Counted from the stretch's first letter, positions 1 to 8,221 are shown. The stretch is DNA of 42,499 bases from Bacteroidota bacterium (GCA_030679145.1 JAUXTU010000073.1:1-42499); one strand, 5' to 3'. Numbers and translations are program-made. The notes: generated by a model from the letters alone, not told the origin.

Positions 1-272
1 ATCACATATTGTTCGATGTCATTCACTAACAACGATTTTACAAGTTCTGCGGAAACCGATTGCTTCGCTGCTGAATATTTGAATGGCAGTTTTGAAATTG
101 GTGCTACGTTCGTGTATTTCCAATCTTCATCCTTCGTTGTCGGAAATCCACGTTCTTCAAATACTGTCAACGCAGATTTGCGGACATCATTCACCCACGA
201 CGGGCTCTTTGTTGCTCCATTCTTCTGAAAAGCCTGGAACTCAGCAGTGTAATGGTTTTTCTCAATAGACAT
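1..272 (-). CDS. sufD: SufD, Fe-S cluster assembly scaffold subunit (N-terminal 90 residues; truncated by window edge)
   Basis: This is the N-terminal part of SufD, which pairs with SufB and SufC in the SufBC2D scaffold that builds Fe-S clusters in the cytoplasm. The reverse strand reads from an ATG at 272 (MSIEKNHYTAEF...) without a stop to base 1. The motif FPTTKDEDWKYTNVAPI near residues 44-60 is the typical SufD N-terminal signature. A purine-rich GGGGGAAGAG lies just upstream of the ATG, and the sufC stop is only 14 nt away, so it is the next gene of the suf operon. The conserved beta-helix core and C-terminus lie outside the window and cannot be assessed. Confidence 0.93.
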   Translation of the reverse strand, partial: MSIEKNHYTAEFQAFQKNGATKSPSWVNDVRKSALTVFEERGFPTTKDEDWKYTNVAPISKLPFKYSAAKQSVSAELVKSLLVNDIEQYV

Positions 273-286
273 GTTCTCTTCCCCCA

Positions 287-1045
287 TTACGCTGACTGCA
301 ACATTTCTTCTTTAATGAAATCGTAGCCGTTTGCTTCGAGTTCCAACGCCAATTCTTTTCCGCCTGATTTCACGATGCGTCCATTCACAAGCACGTGCAC
401 AAAATCCGGAACAATATAATTGAGCAAACGCTGATAGTGTGTTACAACGATCGTTGCGTTCTTTGGCGATTTTAATTTATTCACACCGCTTGATACGATC
501 TTCAATGCGTCAATATCCAATCCGGAATCGGTTTCATCGAGGATCGCAAGTTTCGGTTCGAGTACTGCCATCTGCAGAATTTCATTTCGTTTCTTTTCAC
601 CACCGGAAAATCCTTCGTTCACAGGACGATTGATGAAACTATGATCCATTTCAACAATTTTCATTTTCTCTTTCAACAATTTCAAGAACTGCATCGAATC
701 CAATTCTCCTTCTCCGCGTGATTTTCTGATCTCATTCAAGCCCGCTTTTAAAAAATAACTATTGCTCACACCCGGAATTTCTACCGGATATTGGAATGCA
801 AGAAAAACACCTGCATGCGCACGTTTTTCCGGCTCCATATCAAGAAGATCTTGACCTTCAAAGGTTACTGTTCCTTCAGTTACTTCGTATGCAGGATGCC
901 CTGAAAGAACTTGGGCTAGTGTACTTTTCCCGGAACCATTCGGTCCCATAATCGCATGCACTTCCCCTGCGTTGATTTTGAGATTGATCCCTTTTAGGAT
1001 CTCTTTGCCATTGACTGATGCGTGTAAATTTTTAATTTCAATCAT
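287..1045 (-). CDS. sufC: SufC, Fe-S cluster assembly ATPase
   Basis: SufC is the soluble ABC-type ATPase that drives SufB-SufD rearrangement during cluster assembly. At 252 aa it has the usual family length. Walker [10 protein letters not shown] lies at residues 34-42. The SufC-type signature [17 protein letters not shown], Walker B with the SufC-specific [12 protein letters not shown], and the switch histidine in VVTHYQRLL all follow in order. There is no membrane segment, which separates it from transport ABC proteins. It lies between sufB (97 nt upstream, the gap holding repeat remnants) and sufD (14 nt downstream). Confidence 0.97.
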   Translation of the reverse strand: MIEIKNLHASVNGKEILKGINLKINAGEVHAIMGPNGSGKSTLAQVLSGHPAYEVTEGTVTFEGQDLLDMEPEKRAHAGVFLAFQYPVEIPGVSNSYFLKAGLNEIRKSRGEGELDSMQFLKLLKEKMKIVEMDHSFINRPVNEGFSGGEKKRNEILQMAVLEPKLAILDETDSGLDIDALKIVSSGVNKLKSPKNATIVVTHYQRLLNYIVPDFVHVLVNGRIVKSGGKELALELEANGYDFIKEEMLQSA

Positions 1046-1071
1046 AAATTTTAGTTCTGTTTTTCTTCTTT

Positions 1072-1133
1072 AGATTTTTCGCTGTGCTCGAAATGACAAT
1101 GATTTAATATTTCTTTGCGTCCTCAGCGGTAAA
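1072..1133 (-). repeat. Degenerate palindromic-repeat remnants between sufB and sufC
   Basis: Read on the minus strand, 1098-1072 begins TGTCATTTCGAGCACAGCGA and then AAAATCT. It resembles the left end of the element at 11961-12070 (GTCATTTCGAGCGCAG, then GAGAAATCT). Next to it, 1112-1133 on the plus strand reads like a second kind of repeat end (CTTTGCGTCCTCAGCGGT). Neither has its matching inverted arm here, so these look like eroded half-elements. They fill most of the 97-nt gap between sufB and sufC. Confidence 0.5.
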
Positions 1134-1142
1134 TATTTCTTA

Positions 1143-2579
1143 TTATCCTACTGAACCTTCTAAACTGATACCAAGTAACTTCTGTGCTTCAACAGCAAAT
1201 TCCATTGGAAGATTTTTGAACACTTCTTTTGCAAAACCATTGATGATCATTGAAACTGCATTCTCGGTATTGATCCCTCGCTGTTTGCAATAGAATATCT
1301 GATCTTCGCCGATCTTTGATGTAGAAGCTTCATGTTCAACACTTGACGTACTATTTTTCACCTCTATATACGGAAATGTATTCGCACTGCATTTATTTCC
1401 AATCAGCATCGAATCACATTGAGTGTAGTTGCGGGAGTTGGTTGCATTTTTTCCAATGTTCACCAAACCGCGATAAGTGTTGTTACCTCTTCCTGCCGAA
1501 ATTCCTTTTGATATGATCGTGCTGCGAGTATTCTTTCCGATATGATGCATCTTCGTTCCGGTGTCTGCATCCTGACGATTATTGACAACAGCAACAGAAT
1601 AAAATTCACCGATTGAATCGTCTCCCAGCAGAATGACTGATGGATATTTCCACGTAATTGCAGATCCGGTTTCGACTTGAGTCCAAGCGATTTTCGATTT
1701 CGCACCAAGACATTTGCCACGTTTTGTGACGAAATTATAAATTCCACCTTTTCCGTCTTTGTCACCGGCGTACCAATTCTGAACAGTTGAATATTTTATT
1801 TCTGCATTTTCAAGTGCAACAAGTTCTACGACAGCTGCGTGCAATTGATTTTCATCGCGCATCGGAGCAGTGCAGCCTTCTAGATAACTGACATACGCGT
1901 TGTCTTCAGCAACGATCAATGTCCGTTCGAACTGTCCCGTGTTTGATGCATTGATGCGAAAATATGTTGAAAGTTCCATTGGGCAGCGAACCCCCTTTGG
2001 AATAAAGCAGAATGAACCGTCGCTAAATACTGCGGAGTTCAGTGCGGCAAAATAATTATCCGCATACGGAACAACAGACCCGAGATATTTTTTCACAAGA
2101 TCAGGATGCTCATGAACTGCGTCGGAGAATGAACAGAAAATAATTCCCTTCTCTTTCAGTGTCTCTTTAAATGTTGTCGCAACCGAAACGGAATCGAACA
2201 CGGCATCGACAGCAACACCAGTCAATCGTTTCTGTTCGGTAAGGGAAATACCGAGTCGTGCGTAGGTATCAAGCAGAACCGGATCGACTTCATCAAGACT
2301 ATTCAATTTCTTTGCTTGCTTTGGCGAAGAATAATAACTAATCGATTGATAATCGATCTTTGCGTATTTCAGATTCGGCCAGCGCGGTTCTTCCATTGTC
2401 TTCCAGACACGAAACGCTTTTAAACGCCAATCTGTGAGCCATTCAGGTTCATTTTTCTTTTTTGAAATGATACGCACAACATCTTCGCTCAACCCGGGCG
2501 CAATGGTATCCGATTCGATGTCGGTGGTAAACCCGTATTTATATTCCTGCGATACTAATTCTTCAATTGTTTCTGACAT
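1143..2579 (-). CDS. sufB: SufB, Fe-S cluster assembly scaffold subunit
   Basis: SufB is the scaffold subunit on which sulfur and iron are assembled within SufBC2D. The 478-aa product matches the family length. It carries the SufB core [20 protein letters not shown], the motif TQCDSMLIG with Cys388, and [14 protein letters not shown] with His416. By family knowledge, the equivalents of this Cys and His are needed for cluster building at the SufB-SufD interface. The C-terminus ([14 protein letters not shown]) is also typical. It lies downstream of the iscA-like gene, separated by a 193-nt gap holding a composite palindromic repeat, and upstream of sufC. Confidence 0.97.
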   Translation of the reverse strand: MSETIEELVSQEYKYGFTTDIESDTIAPGLSEDVVRIISKKKNEPEWLTDWRLKAFRVWKTMEEPRWPNLKYAKIDYQSISYYSSPKQAKKLNSLDEVDPVLLDTYARLGISLTEQKRLTGVAVDAVFDSVSVATTFKETLKEKGIIFCSFSDAVHEHPDLVKKYLGSVVPYADNYFAALNSAVFSDGSFCFIPKGVRCPMELSTYFRINASNTGQFERTLIVAEDNAYVSYLEGCTAPMRDENQLHAAVVELVALENAEIKYSTVQNWYAGDKDGKGGIYNFVTKRGKCLGAKSKIAWTQVETGSAITWKYPSVILLGDDSIGEFYSVAVVNNRQDADTGTKMHHIGKNTRSTIISKGISAGRGNNTYRGLVNIGKNATNSRNYTQCDSMLIGNKCSANTFPYIEVKNSTSSVEHEASTSKIGEDQIFYCKQRGINTENAVSMIINGFAKEVFKNLPMEFAVEAQKLLGISLEGSVG

Positions 2580-2629
2580 ATTTTTTATTTTCTTTTTAAA
2601 GAGAGTTATCTGAAAAATTGATTGTTCCC

Positions 2630-2739
2630 GTCATTCTGAGCGAAGCGAAGAATCTTATTTTATTCTTCAGCAGAAAATCGAGATTCTTCGTCGCTGCCTG
2701 CCCGACTGAGTCGGTCAGGCGGGCGCTCCTCAGAATGAC
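2630..2739. repeat. Composite palindromic repeat (110 bp) with a nested hairpin, inside the Fe-S operon
   Basis: GTCATTCTGAG at 2630-2640 is an exact inverted match of CTCAGAATGAC at 2729-2739. Inside, AGAATCT and AGATTCT add a second complementary pair. A separate hairpin at 2696-2720 (GCCTG-C-CCGAC, loop TGA, GTCGG-T-CAGGC) interrupts the right half, as if a second short repeat had landed in the first. Its GC-rich composition differs from the surrounding sequence. The element sits between the iscA-like gene and sufB, so a transcript crossing it would fold strongly. Confidence 0.8.
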
Positions 2740-2772
2740 ATTGAGGATAGATTTTTCTGATGGTTCAAATAA

Positions 2773-3132
2773 TTAAACACCAAACGAACTGCCGCATCCG
2801 CAGGTCTTGGCTGCCTGGGGATTATTGAAAACAAAACCTCTTCCGTTCAAGCCATCGGTAAAATCCAGTGTTGTGCCAGAAAGATAGAACATACTTTTCT
2901 GATCGACCGTAATCTTTACGCCGTTCTTTTCCAGAATCATATCCTTTTCTTTCACTTGATCGTCAAACGCTAGCACGTACGACAATCCTGAACATCCGCC
3001 ACCTTTTACGCCAAGACGTAGATTGTGGTTCTCTGGAATATTATTCTTTTCTTTGATCGCATGGACTTCTGCGATTGCTCGTTCCGTAAGGATAATATCC
3101 TCTTCTTGTGTTTGAGTCATTACTTCAGACAT
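2773..3132 (-). CDS. A-type Fe-S carrier protein (HesB/IscA/SufA/ErpA family)
   Basis: A-type carriers bind an Fe-S cluster and pass it from the scaffold to target proteins. The 119-aa product has the three conserved cysteines: Cys47 in GGGCSGLSY and Cys111/Cys113 in the C-terminal CGCGSSF. The family core FTDGLNGRGFVFNNPQA is intact. The chosen ATG at 3132 has GGAG about 8 nt upstream; an internal Met5 is possible but less well placed. It lies 20 nt downstream of the 97-aa unknown gene. Which A-type subfamily (IscA, SufA, ErpA) it belongs to cannot be told from sequence alone. Confidence 0.93.
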   Translation of the reverse strand: MSEVMTQTQEEDIILTERAIAEVHAIKEKNNIPENHNLRLGVKGGGCSGLSYVLAFDDQVKEKDMILEKNGVKITVDQKSMFYLSGTTLDFTDGLNGRGFVFNNPQAAKTCGCGSSFGV

Positions 3133-3152
3133 ACAATGTTCTCCATTAATTT

Positions 3153-3446
3153 TTAAACTGCTTTTTTAATTGCGTAATCGGTGTAATTCAACATCCAGGT
3201 CTGCATGTTCAATTTTTTGAAAATATTCTTCTTCTCAAAATGCAGAGCAACTTCCCGCGCTACTTGTTCCCCTTCAGTCTGACCCAATTTCACGTTTTTC
3301 TTTTTTAAGAATTCCATCACTGCAAAATGCAGGTCACGAAAAAAAACATTTGATAAATGAATCAGTTGAGCACGGGTCCGCATAAAGTTCATAAACTCTA
3401 CTTGGTTTCCGATAATATATTGTGACTTCTTAAATTTAATATTCAT
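3153..3446 (-). CDS. Small protein of unknown function in the Fe-S operon (97 aa, no cysteine)
   Basis: I do not recognise this family. The product is 97 aa, basic and probably cytosolic, with no signal peptide or membrane segment and no cysteine. Its N-terminal half is rich in aromatic and aliphatic residues (NQVEFMNFMRTRAQLIHLSN); the middle is Lys-rich (FLKKKNVKLGQTEGEQ). The ATG overlaps the iscS stop by one base (TAATG), which suggests translational coupling to the cysteine desulfurase. The iscA-like gene follows after 20 nt. The position is one where IscU, SufE or SufU might be expected, but the lack of cysteine argues against a scaffold or sulfur-relay role like theirs. Confidence 0.8.
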   Translation of the reverse strand: MNIKFKKSQYIIGNQVEFMNFMRTRAQLIHLSNVFFRDLHFAVMEFLKKKNVKLGQTEGEQVAREVALHFEKKNIFKKLNMQTWMLNYTDYAIKKAV

Positions 3447-4621
3447 TATACACCTACTGCTGAAAATGTTCTGAGCTTTGATATTACCGTATTTATTCGT
3501 TCTGCTACATAATCAACTTCTTCTTCTGACGTGAATCTTCCAAGTCCAAAGCGTATTGTTGAGCGCCCTGCTTCTTGATCGAGACCAATTGCATGAAGTA
3601 CATGTGAATATTGTACTTCACCAATTTCTTCCGATGTGCACGCCGATCCGGCTGAAACTGCAACATCGTTCATTTCTGTCATCAATTGATCTGAATTAAT
3701 ATTGTGAAACGTAATATTCAGATTGTTCGGAAGTCGTTCTGTCGCATGTCCATTAGGAGTTGTTTTTTCTAATTTTAACAATTTCTCTTGCAGACGATTT
3801 CTCAAACGGAACAATCTGATATTTTCCTCTTCCATTTCATCCATGGCAATCTGTACAGCTGTTCCAAATCCAACGATTCCGGCAACATTCAATGTTCCCG
3901 AACGCAAATTATGTTCATGACCTGCTCCATTCATCTGAGCCTCAATTGCGATGCGAGGATTTCTTGAGCGAACATAGAGTGCGCCAACACCTTTGGGTCC
4001 GTACATTTTGTGCGATGCAAACGAAAGTAAATGAATGTTCATCGCTTCAACATCAATCGGAATTCTTCCGACACCTTGTGTCGCATCAGTATGGAACACA
4101 ATTCCCTTCTCCGCACATAATTTTCCAATTTCAGCGATCGGTTGTATCGTTCCGATCTCATTATTTGCAAACATTACAGAAACAATAATCGTTGAATCTG
4201 TGATGGCATTCTTTACATCTTCAACATTCACCTTTCCCGTTTTATCAACAGGAAGGATTGTTATTCTAAAGCCTTCAGTTTCCAAACTCTTACACGACTC
4301 AAGAACACATTTATGTTCTATCTGAGTCGTGATGATATGATTTCCTTTAGACCGTAACGAATGAGCAACCCCTTTTAGTGCAAGATTATTCGATTCCGTT
4401 GCTCCGCTGGTAAAAATAATTTCTCTTGGCTGCACATTGATCGCCTTAGCAATTTTCTTTCGTGCAATTTCAACTGCTTCTTTTGCGATCCACCCAAACC
4501 GATGCTGTAAACTGGCTGCGTTGCCGAAATGTTCGGTGAAGAACGGCATCATAGCATCGAGTACCCGCTTATCAACTGGTGTTGTTGCATGATAGTCCAT
4601 ATACACCGGAGTTTTAATCAT
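3446..4621 (-). CDS. iscS: Cysteine desulfurase, IscS/NifS type
   Basis: This PLP enzyme takes sulfur from cysteine, giving alanine and an enzyme persulfide for Fe-S cluster assembly. The 391-aa product has the PLP lysine Lys205 in SFASHKMYGPKG, His103 in QIEHKCVLES and the catalytic Cys328 in SAGSACTSEE. These positions nearly match E. coli IscS (from memory, His104, Lys206, Cys328). The long active-site loop and this Cys context mark it as IscS-like (group I) rather than SufS-like, although it sits with sufBCD. Its ATG overlaps the rrf2 stop by one base (TGATG). Confidence 0.94.
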   Translation of the reverse strand: MIKTPVYMDYHATTPVDKRVLDAMMPFFTEHFGNAASLQHRFGWIAKEAVEIARKKIAKAINVQPREIIFTSGATESNNLALKGVAHSLRSKGNHIITTQIEHKCVLESCKSLETEGFRITILPVDKTGKVNVEDVKNAITDSTIIVSVMFANNEIGTIQPIAEIGKLCAEKGIVFHTDATQGVGRIPIDVEAMNIHLLSFASHKMYGPKGVGALYVRSRNPRIAIEAQMNGAGHEHNLRSGTLNVAGIVGFGTAVQIAMDEMEEENIRLFRLRNRLQEKLLKLEKTTPNGHATERLPNNLNITFHNINSDQLMTEMNDVAVSAGSACTSEEIGEVQYSHVLHAIGLDQEAGRSTIRFGLGRFTSEEEVDYVAERINTVISKLRTFSAVGV

Positions 4622-5022
4622 CAGACGATCTCTGAAACTTTCATTGCATTAAAAACATTCTCAAGACTATGTTGAATCTTACCTAAAGGATTTTTGATTG
4701 TGCAGTTCATATGAATGGAACAATTCGATTCATCTTCGGTAAAGCATTGTGCAATTCCAACCTGCGTTCCTTCGATAACAGAAATAACATTCATCACAGA
4801 AATTTCGTCCGGACGGCGCGCCAAAGTGTATCCACCCATTGAACCTTGATACGATGTAATCAATTTACCTTTCGTCAATTTCTGCATCACTTTGGCAAGA
4901 ACATCAACCGGAATAGAATACTTCTCTGAAATCTCTTTCACAGTTGAGATTTGATTATTCAACGATGCAATGTGGCGAATGGCAATCAAACCGTATTCAA
5001 CTTTTTTCGATAACTTGAGCAT
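4621..5022 (-). CDS. Rrf2-family transcriptional regulator (IscR-like)
   Basis: Rrf2 proteins are winged-helix regulators; IscR senses Fe-S status through a bound [2Fe-2S] cluster. The 133-aa product has the usual N-terminus (MLKLSKKVEYGLIAIRHIAS), the wing motif GSMGGYTLARRP and three cysteines at 93, 101 and 107. Their spacing, CX7CX5C, is near the CX5CX5C of E. coli IscR but not identical, so cluster binding is likely though unproven. It is the first gene of the Fe-S operon and is coupled to iscS, which fits autogenous control of the operon. Confidence 0.9.
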   Translation of the reverse strand: MLKLSKKVEYGLIAIRHIASLNNQISTVKEISEKYSIPVDVLAKVMQKLTKGKLITSYQGSMGGYTLARRPDEISVMNVISVIEGTQVGIAQCFTEDESNCSIHMNCTIKNPLGKIQHSLENVFNAMKVSEIV

Positions 5023-5266
5023 TCTTAAATAGGTCTTCCTTAGCCTTATATCATTCCAAAAAAATAGAAGAACTTGAGATTATTAACAAAGTTGCGAACA
5101 AAATTGTTTCATCCATTCTTCTAACTGTTTCAATATACTTGTTTTTACACTAAAATTCCAAGATTTAACTAAATAAAATTAATACGAAACTTGGCGTAGA
5201 AATTGCGATATTGTAAGGCGATAATGAAGACCAAACAGTTCCAATTCAAAATGAAACGTAATCAAA
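5023..5266. promoter_or_regulatory. Divergent intergenic region between the Fe-S operon and the hydroxyacyl-CoA dehydrogenase operon
   Basis: These 244 nt are AT-rich and must hold the promoters for both rrf2 (leftward) and the dehydrogenase gene (rightward). I could not assign a convincing -35/-10 pair or an IscR-type operator by eye. A short open frame of 17 codons (5224-5277, MKTKQFQFKM...) starts upstream of the dehydrogenase ATG and overlaps it in another frame. It may be chance. Confidence 0.4.
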
Positions 5267-6196
5267 ATGACAACTAATCAATTCTCAGAAATTCTCGGCG
5301 AAATAAAGCTTTCAAAAAAAGATTCGGATGGTTTTCACTCCATTGCAGTTATAGGTTTAGGAGTAATGGGTCAAGGAATCGCTCAATCGATCTCAACTGC
5401 TGGTATTGAAGTTATTGCGGTTGAAAAATCCGAAAAGCGTCTGCATCATCAAATAAAATCGATGGATGAAACATTGGAGAACGATATTCATCGGTGGACG
5501 ATGACAAAAAGTGAAAAACGTGCAATACTCTCCCGTATCAAAGGAACAACAGACATAGCCACGATCGCAAACATTCCAATTGTGATAGAGGCTGTGGATG
5601 AAAATTTTGAACTTAAAAAGAAATTATTTCATGAACTTGACCAGTTGTGCTCACCGGAAACGATTTTAGTTTCTAACACATCTACATTGAATCTTTCAAA
5701 ACTTGCGACATACACAAAACGGGCGGACAAAGTGATCGGGATGCATTTTCTGAATCCTGTTCCAAAAGTTCCGCTCGTTGAACTTGTCCGTGGAATGAAA
5801 ACGTCGGATGATACATTCAACACAATTCAAAAATTAGCCCAGCGACTCGGAAAGACTCCGATCGAGGTATTCGAGTACCCGGGATTTGTAACAACTCGTA
5901 TCATCATTCCATTATTGAATGAAGCGATGTACATTTTAATGGAAGGTGTTGCGACTGCAGAAAGTATCGACACAGCAATGCGTCTCGGTTATGAGTTCCG
6001 ATATGGCCCTCTGGAACTTGCCGATATGATGGGACTCGACGAAGTTCTTGCATGGATGGATTCACTCTTCCACGAACTTGGAGAAGCAAAGTACCGTCCT
6101 TGCCCTTTGTTGCGACAAATGGTGCGTAAAGGAAAGCTTGGTAAAAAAATGGGTGAAGGATTTTTTAAATACGATGATCACGGAAAGAAAGTATGA
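5267..6196 (+). CDS. 3-hydroxyacyl-CoA (3-hydroxybutyryl-CoA) dehydrogenase
   Basis: This enzyme oxidises 3-hydroxyacyl-CoA to 3-oxoacyl-CoA with NAD(P), or works in reverse in butyrate-type pathways. The 309-aa product has the Rossmann motif GLGVMGQG at residues 30-37 after an extra N-terminal stretch of about 23 residues. The catalytic pair is His160 in GMHFLNPV and Glu172 in LVELVRG. The C-terminal domain motif RLGYEFRYGPLELADMMGLD is typical. The ATG at 5267 has no clear ribosome binding site, but upstream ATGs are out of frame. The stop overlaps the ackA ATG (ATGA), so the two are coupled. Chain-length preference cannot be read from sequence. Confidence 0.93.
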   Translation: MTTNQFSEILGEIKLSKKDSDGFHSIAVIGLGVMGQGIAQSISTAGIEVIAVEKSEKRLHHQIKSMDETLENDIHRWTMTKSEKRAILSRIKGTTDIATIANIPIVIEAVDENFELKKKLFHELDQLCSPETILVSNTSTLNLSKLATYTKRADKVIGMHFLNPVPKVPLVELVRGMKTSDDTFNTIQKLAQRLGKTPIEVFEYPGFVTTRIIIPLLNEAMYILMEGVATAESIDTAMRLGYEFRYGPLELADMMGLDEVLAWMDSLFHELGEAKYRPCPLLRQMVRKGKLGKKMGEGFFKYDDHGKKV

Positions 6197-7401
6197 ATAT
6201 ATTAGTTCTAAACTGCGGCAGTTCTTCGGTAAAATATCAGCTTATTGAAGTCGACAAAAAATTATTCCTTGCAAAAGGAAGTATTGAACGAATTGGAATG
6301 AGCGGTGCCGTACTGACGAACACTCGGGCTGACGGTGATGAGATCAAGATCTCAGGTGATATTCTCGATCACACAACAGCAATCGAATACATCCTTGCTG
6401 TACTCTTGAGTAAGAATCATGGCGTGATAACTTCGAAATCAGAAATACATGCGGTGGGACATCGCGTTGTGCACGGCGGTGAAACTTTCACCGGTTCTGT
6501 TCTGATCGATGAGAGCGTCATTAAAGGAATCAGAGATAATTTTGAAATTGCTCCGCTTCACAATCCGCATAATCTTCGCGGGATCAATGCTTGCGAAACT
6601 CATTTGCCAGACATTCCGCAGGTAGCTGTTTTTGATACGGCATTCCATCATGAAATGCCTCCGCACGCATATATTTATGGGATTCCGTATTCATTTTATT
6701 CACAGTATAAAATCCGCCGATACGGATTTCATGGCACCAGTCATGAATATGTTGCACAACGAGCTGCAGAACTTCTCCGAAAAGATCTGAAAAAAATGAA
6801 GATCATCACCTGTCATCTTGGAAACGGATGCAGTATCACTGCGATTGATAAAGGTATTTCCATCGATACATCAATGGGATTCACTCCCCTTGAAGGATTA
6901 TTGATGGGAACTCGCTCTGGCGACATCGATACTTCGGTGATCTTATATATTATGGCAAAGGAAGGATTGAATTATTCCGAAGCGAACACATTATTGAACA
7001 AGCACAGCGGATTGCAGGGAATTTCCGGCGTCAGCAGCGATATGCGTGAGGTGATCAAAGAAATGAACGAGGGGAACAAGAAAGCAAAACTTGCATTCGA
7101 TATCTTCTGCTACCGTGTAAAAAAATATGTCGGATCGTATGTCGCTGCCCTTGGGGGACTTGATGCGCTGGTATTCACCGGCGGTATCGGCGAAAATTCT
7201 CCCGATGTTCGGAAAGCGATCTGTGATAATTTGGAATATCTTGGAATTGAATTTGATAAATCCGCAAACTCTTCTAAAGAGAAAGAAAAAGTAATTACAA
7301 GCGAAAAATCAAAGGCGACTGTTTTTGTTATTCCGACCAATGAAGAATTGATGATTGCACTAGAGTCAAAAGAAGTTGTAAAGAGTATAAAGAAGAAGTA
7401 A
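6193..7401 (+). CDS. ackA: Acetate kinase
   Basis: Acetate kinase interconverts acetyl phosphate plus ADP with acetate plus ATP. The 402-aa length is typical. It opens with NCGSSSVKYQL (Asn7), followed by Arg91 in GHRVVHGGE, Asp148 in VFDTAFHHEMP, His180 in RRYGFHGTSHEYV, LGNGCSITAI, MGTRSGDID, FTGGIGENS and the Glu in PTNEELMI. The key residues of the ASKHA-fold kinase are present. Butyrate kinase is a relative but lacks several of these exact acetate-kinase signatures. No phosphotransacetylase gene is next to it. The unusual partner is the coupled hydroxyacyl-CoA dehydrogenase upstream; a terminator follows at 7415. Confidence 0.96.
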   Translation: MNILVLNCGSSSVKYQLIEVDKKLFLAKGSIERIGMSGAVLTNTRADGDEIKISGDILDHTTAIEYILAVLLSKNHGVITSKSEIHAVGHRVVHGGETFTGSVLIDESVIKGIRDNFEIAPLHNPHNLRGINACETHLPDIPQVAVFDTAFHHEMPPHAYIYGIPYSFYSQYKIRRYGFHGTSHEYVAQRAAELLRKDLKKMKIITCHLGNGCSITAIDKGISIDTSMGFTPLEGLLMGTRSGDIDTSVILYIMAKEGLNYSEANTLLNKHSGLQGISGVSSDMREVIKEMNEGNKKAKLAFDIFCYRVKKYVGSYVAALGGLDALVFTGGIGENSPDVRKAICDNLEYLGIEFDKSANSSKEKEKVITSEKSKATVFVIPTNEELMIALESKEVVKSIKKK

Positions 7402-7414
7402 TTCTGAAATTTGT

Positions 7415-7454
7415 AAAATCCTGCGTGAATACAAACTCTTGGCAGGATTTTTTG
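7415..7454. terminator. Intrinsic terminator between ackA and the convergent TauE/SafE gene
   Basis: AAAATCCTGC at 7415-7424 pairs exactly with GCAGGATTTT at 7442-7451, with a 17-nt loop. A T-run follows on the plus strand, and the A-run before the stem would serve the minus strand. It lies between two convergent stop codons (7401 and 7457), so it probably acts in both directions. Confidence 0.85.
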
Positions 7455-7456
7455 TT

Positions 7457-8221
7457 TTAAAGATTCCTGCCGATCAAGCGTACCGCAACAATCATCATCA
7501 CAATAAGCAAGGCTCGGATGATCCAAACACTTTTAATTTTGTGAGATAATCTCCCACCAATTTGAGCACCGATGATCGCACCCAGCCCTAAATATGGGAT
7601 AAAACTCCATTCCACTTCGCCGATAAACGCGTGACTTCCACCGGCAAACGTTGCAGAGATAGCAAGAATAAAATGTGATGTTGGAATTGCAATGAATGGA
7701 GGAAATCCGAAAAGATAGATCATTGCGGGAACATGAATAACTCCTCCGCCGATTCCCGCCATACTTGCGACAAACCCAACAAGAAAACTGATAAACATTC
7801 CGAGAAATTTATTATACGCTGGTCGTTGAAATGAATCGATACTCAATATCTCACCGACAGGTTGTTTTCGAAAACTTAGATAGCCTGATATACACAACAG
7901 GAATATCCCAAAGCTAACATCAAAAACAGGTTTTGAGACCATCTGCAAAAGATATGCACCAAGGAATGATCCGGGAAGCGTTGCAGATGCAAATAATAAT
8001 CCTGTTTTGTAATCTATTCTTCGCTGACGAACGTAGGAGGTAGTTCCAGAAATTGCATTAAGAGCAACAATTATCATTGAAGTACCAACTGCAAGCTGAG
8101 GTGTAAATTGATATACGATCGTCAGCAAGGGAACAACGATGAATCCGCCGCCAACACCAATGAGGGTTCCAAACATTCCAACAAAAATACCGACGCCGAG
8201 AAGAAATATCGATTCGATCAT
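7457..8221 (-). CDS. TauE/SafE-family anion transporter (sulfite/sulfonate exporter-like)
   Basis: These inner-membrane proteins export or import sulfur-containing and other small organic anions. The product has about eight hydrophobic segments in two repeats. Each repeat has the glycine-rich family motif: GTLIGVGGGFIVVPLL near the N-terminus and SMAGIGGGVIHVPAM in the second half. I chose the ATG at 8221 (254 aa, MIESIFLLGVG) because it makes an ATGA overlap with the upstream yigZ stop; the open frame also extends two codons to a TTG at 8227. The substrate is unknown. It is the last gene of a three-gene overlapping unit with yigZ and a porin. Confidence 0.9.
   Translation of the reverse strand: MIESIFLLGVGIFVGMFGTLIGVGGGFIVVPLLTIVYQFTPQLAVGTSMIIVALNAISGTTSYVRQRRIDYKTGLLFASATLPGSFLGAYLLQMVSKPVFDVSFGIFLLCISGYLSFRKQPVGEILSIDSFQRPAYNKFLGMFISFLVGFVASMAGIGGGVIHVPAMIYLFGFPPFIAIPTSHFILAISATFAGGSHAFIGEVEWSFIPYLGLGAIIGAQIGGRLSHKIKSVWIIRALLIVMMIVAVRLIGRNL

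Noticed and set aside
1460-1765. A 101-codon frame on the minus strand inside sufB.
   Set aside because: It is a shifted frame within a fully conserved sufB and has no protein-like motif.
5224-5277. A 17-codon upstream ORF overlapping the hydroxyacyl-CoA dehydrogenase start.
   Set aside because: No ribosome binding site and no sign of selection; short frames of this kind are expected by chance in AT-rich DNA. Kept only as a note in the intergenic entry.
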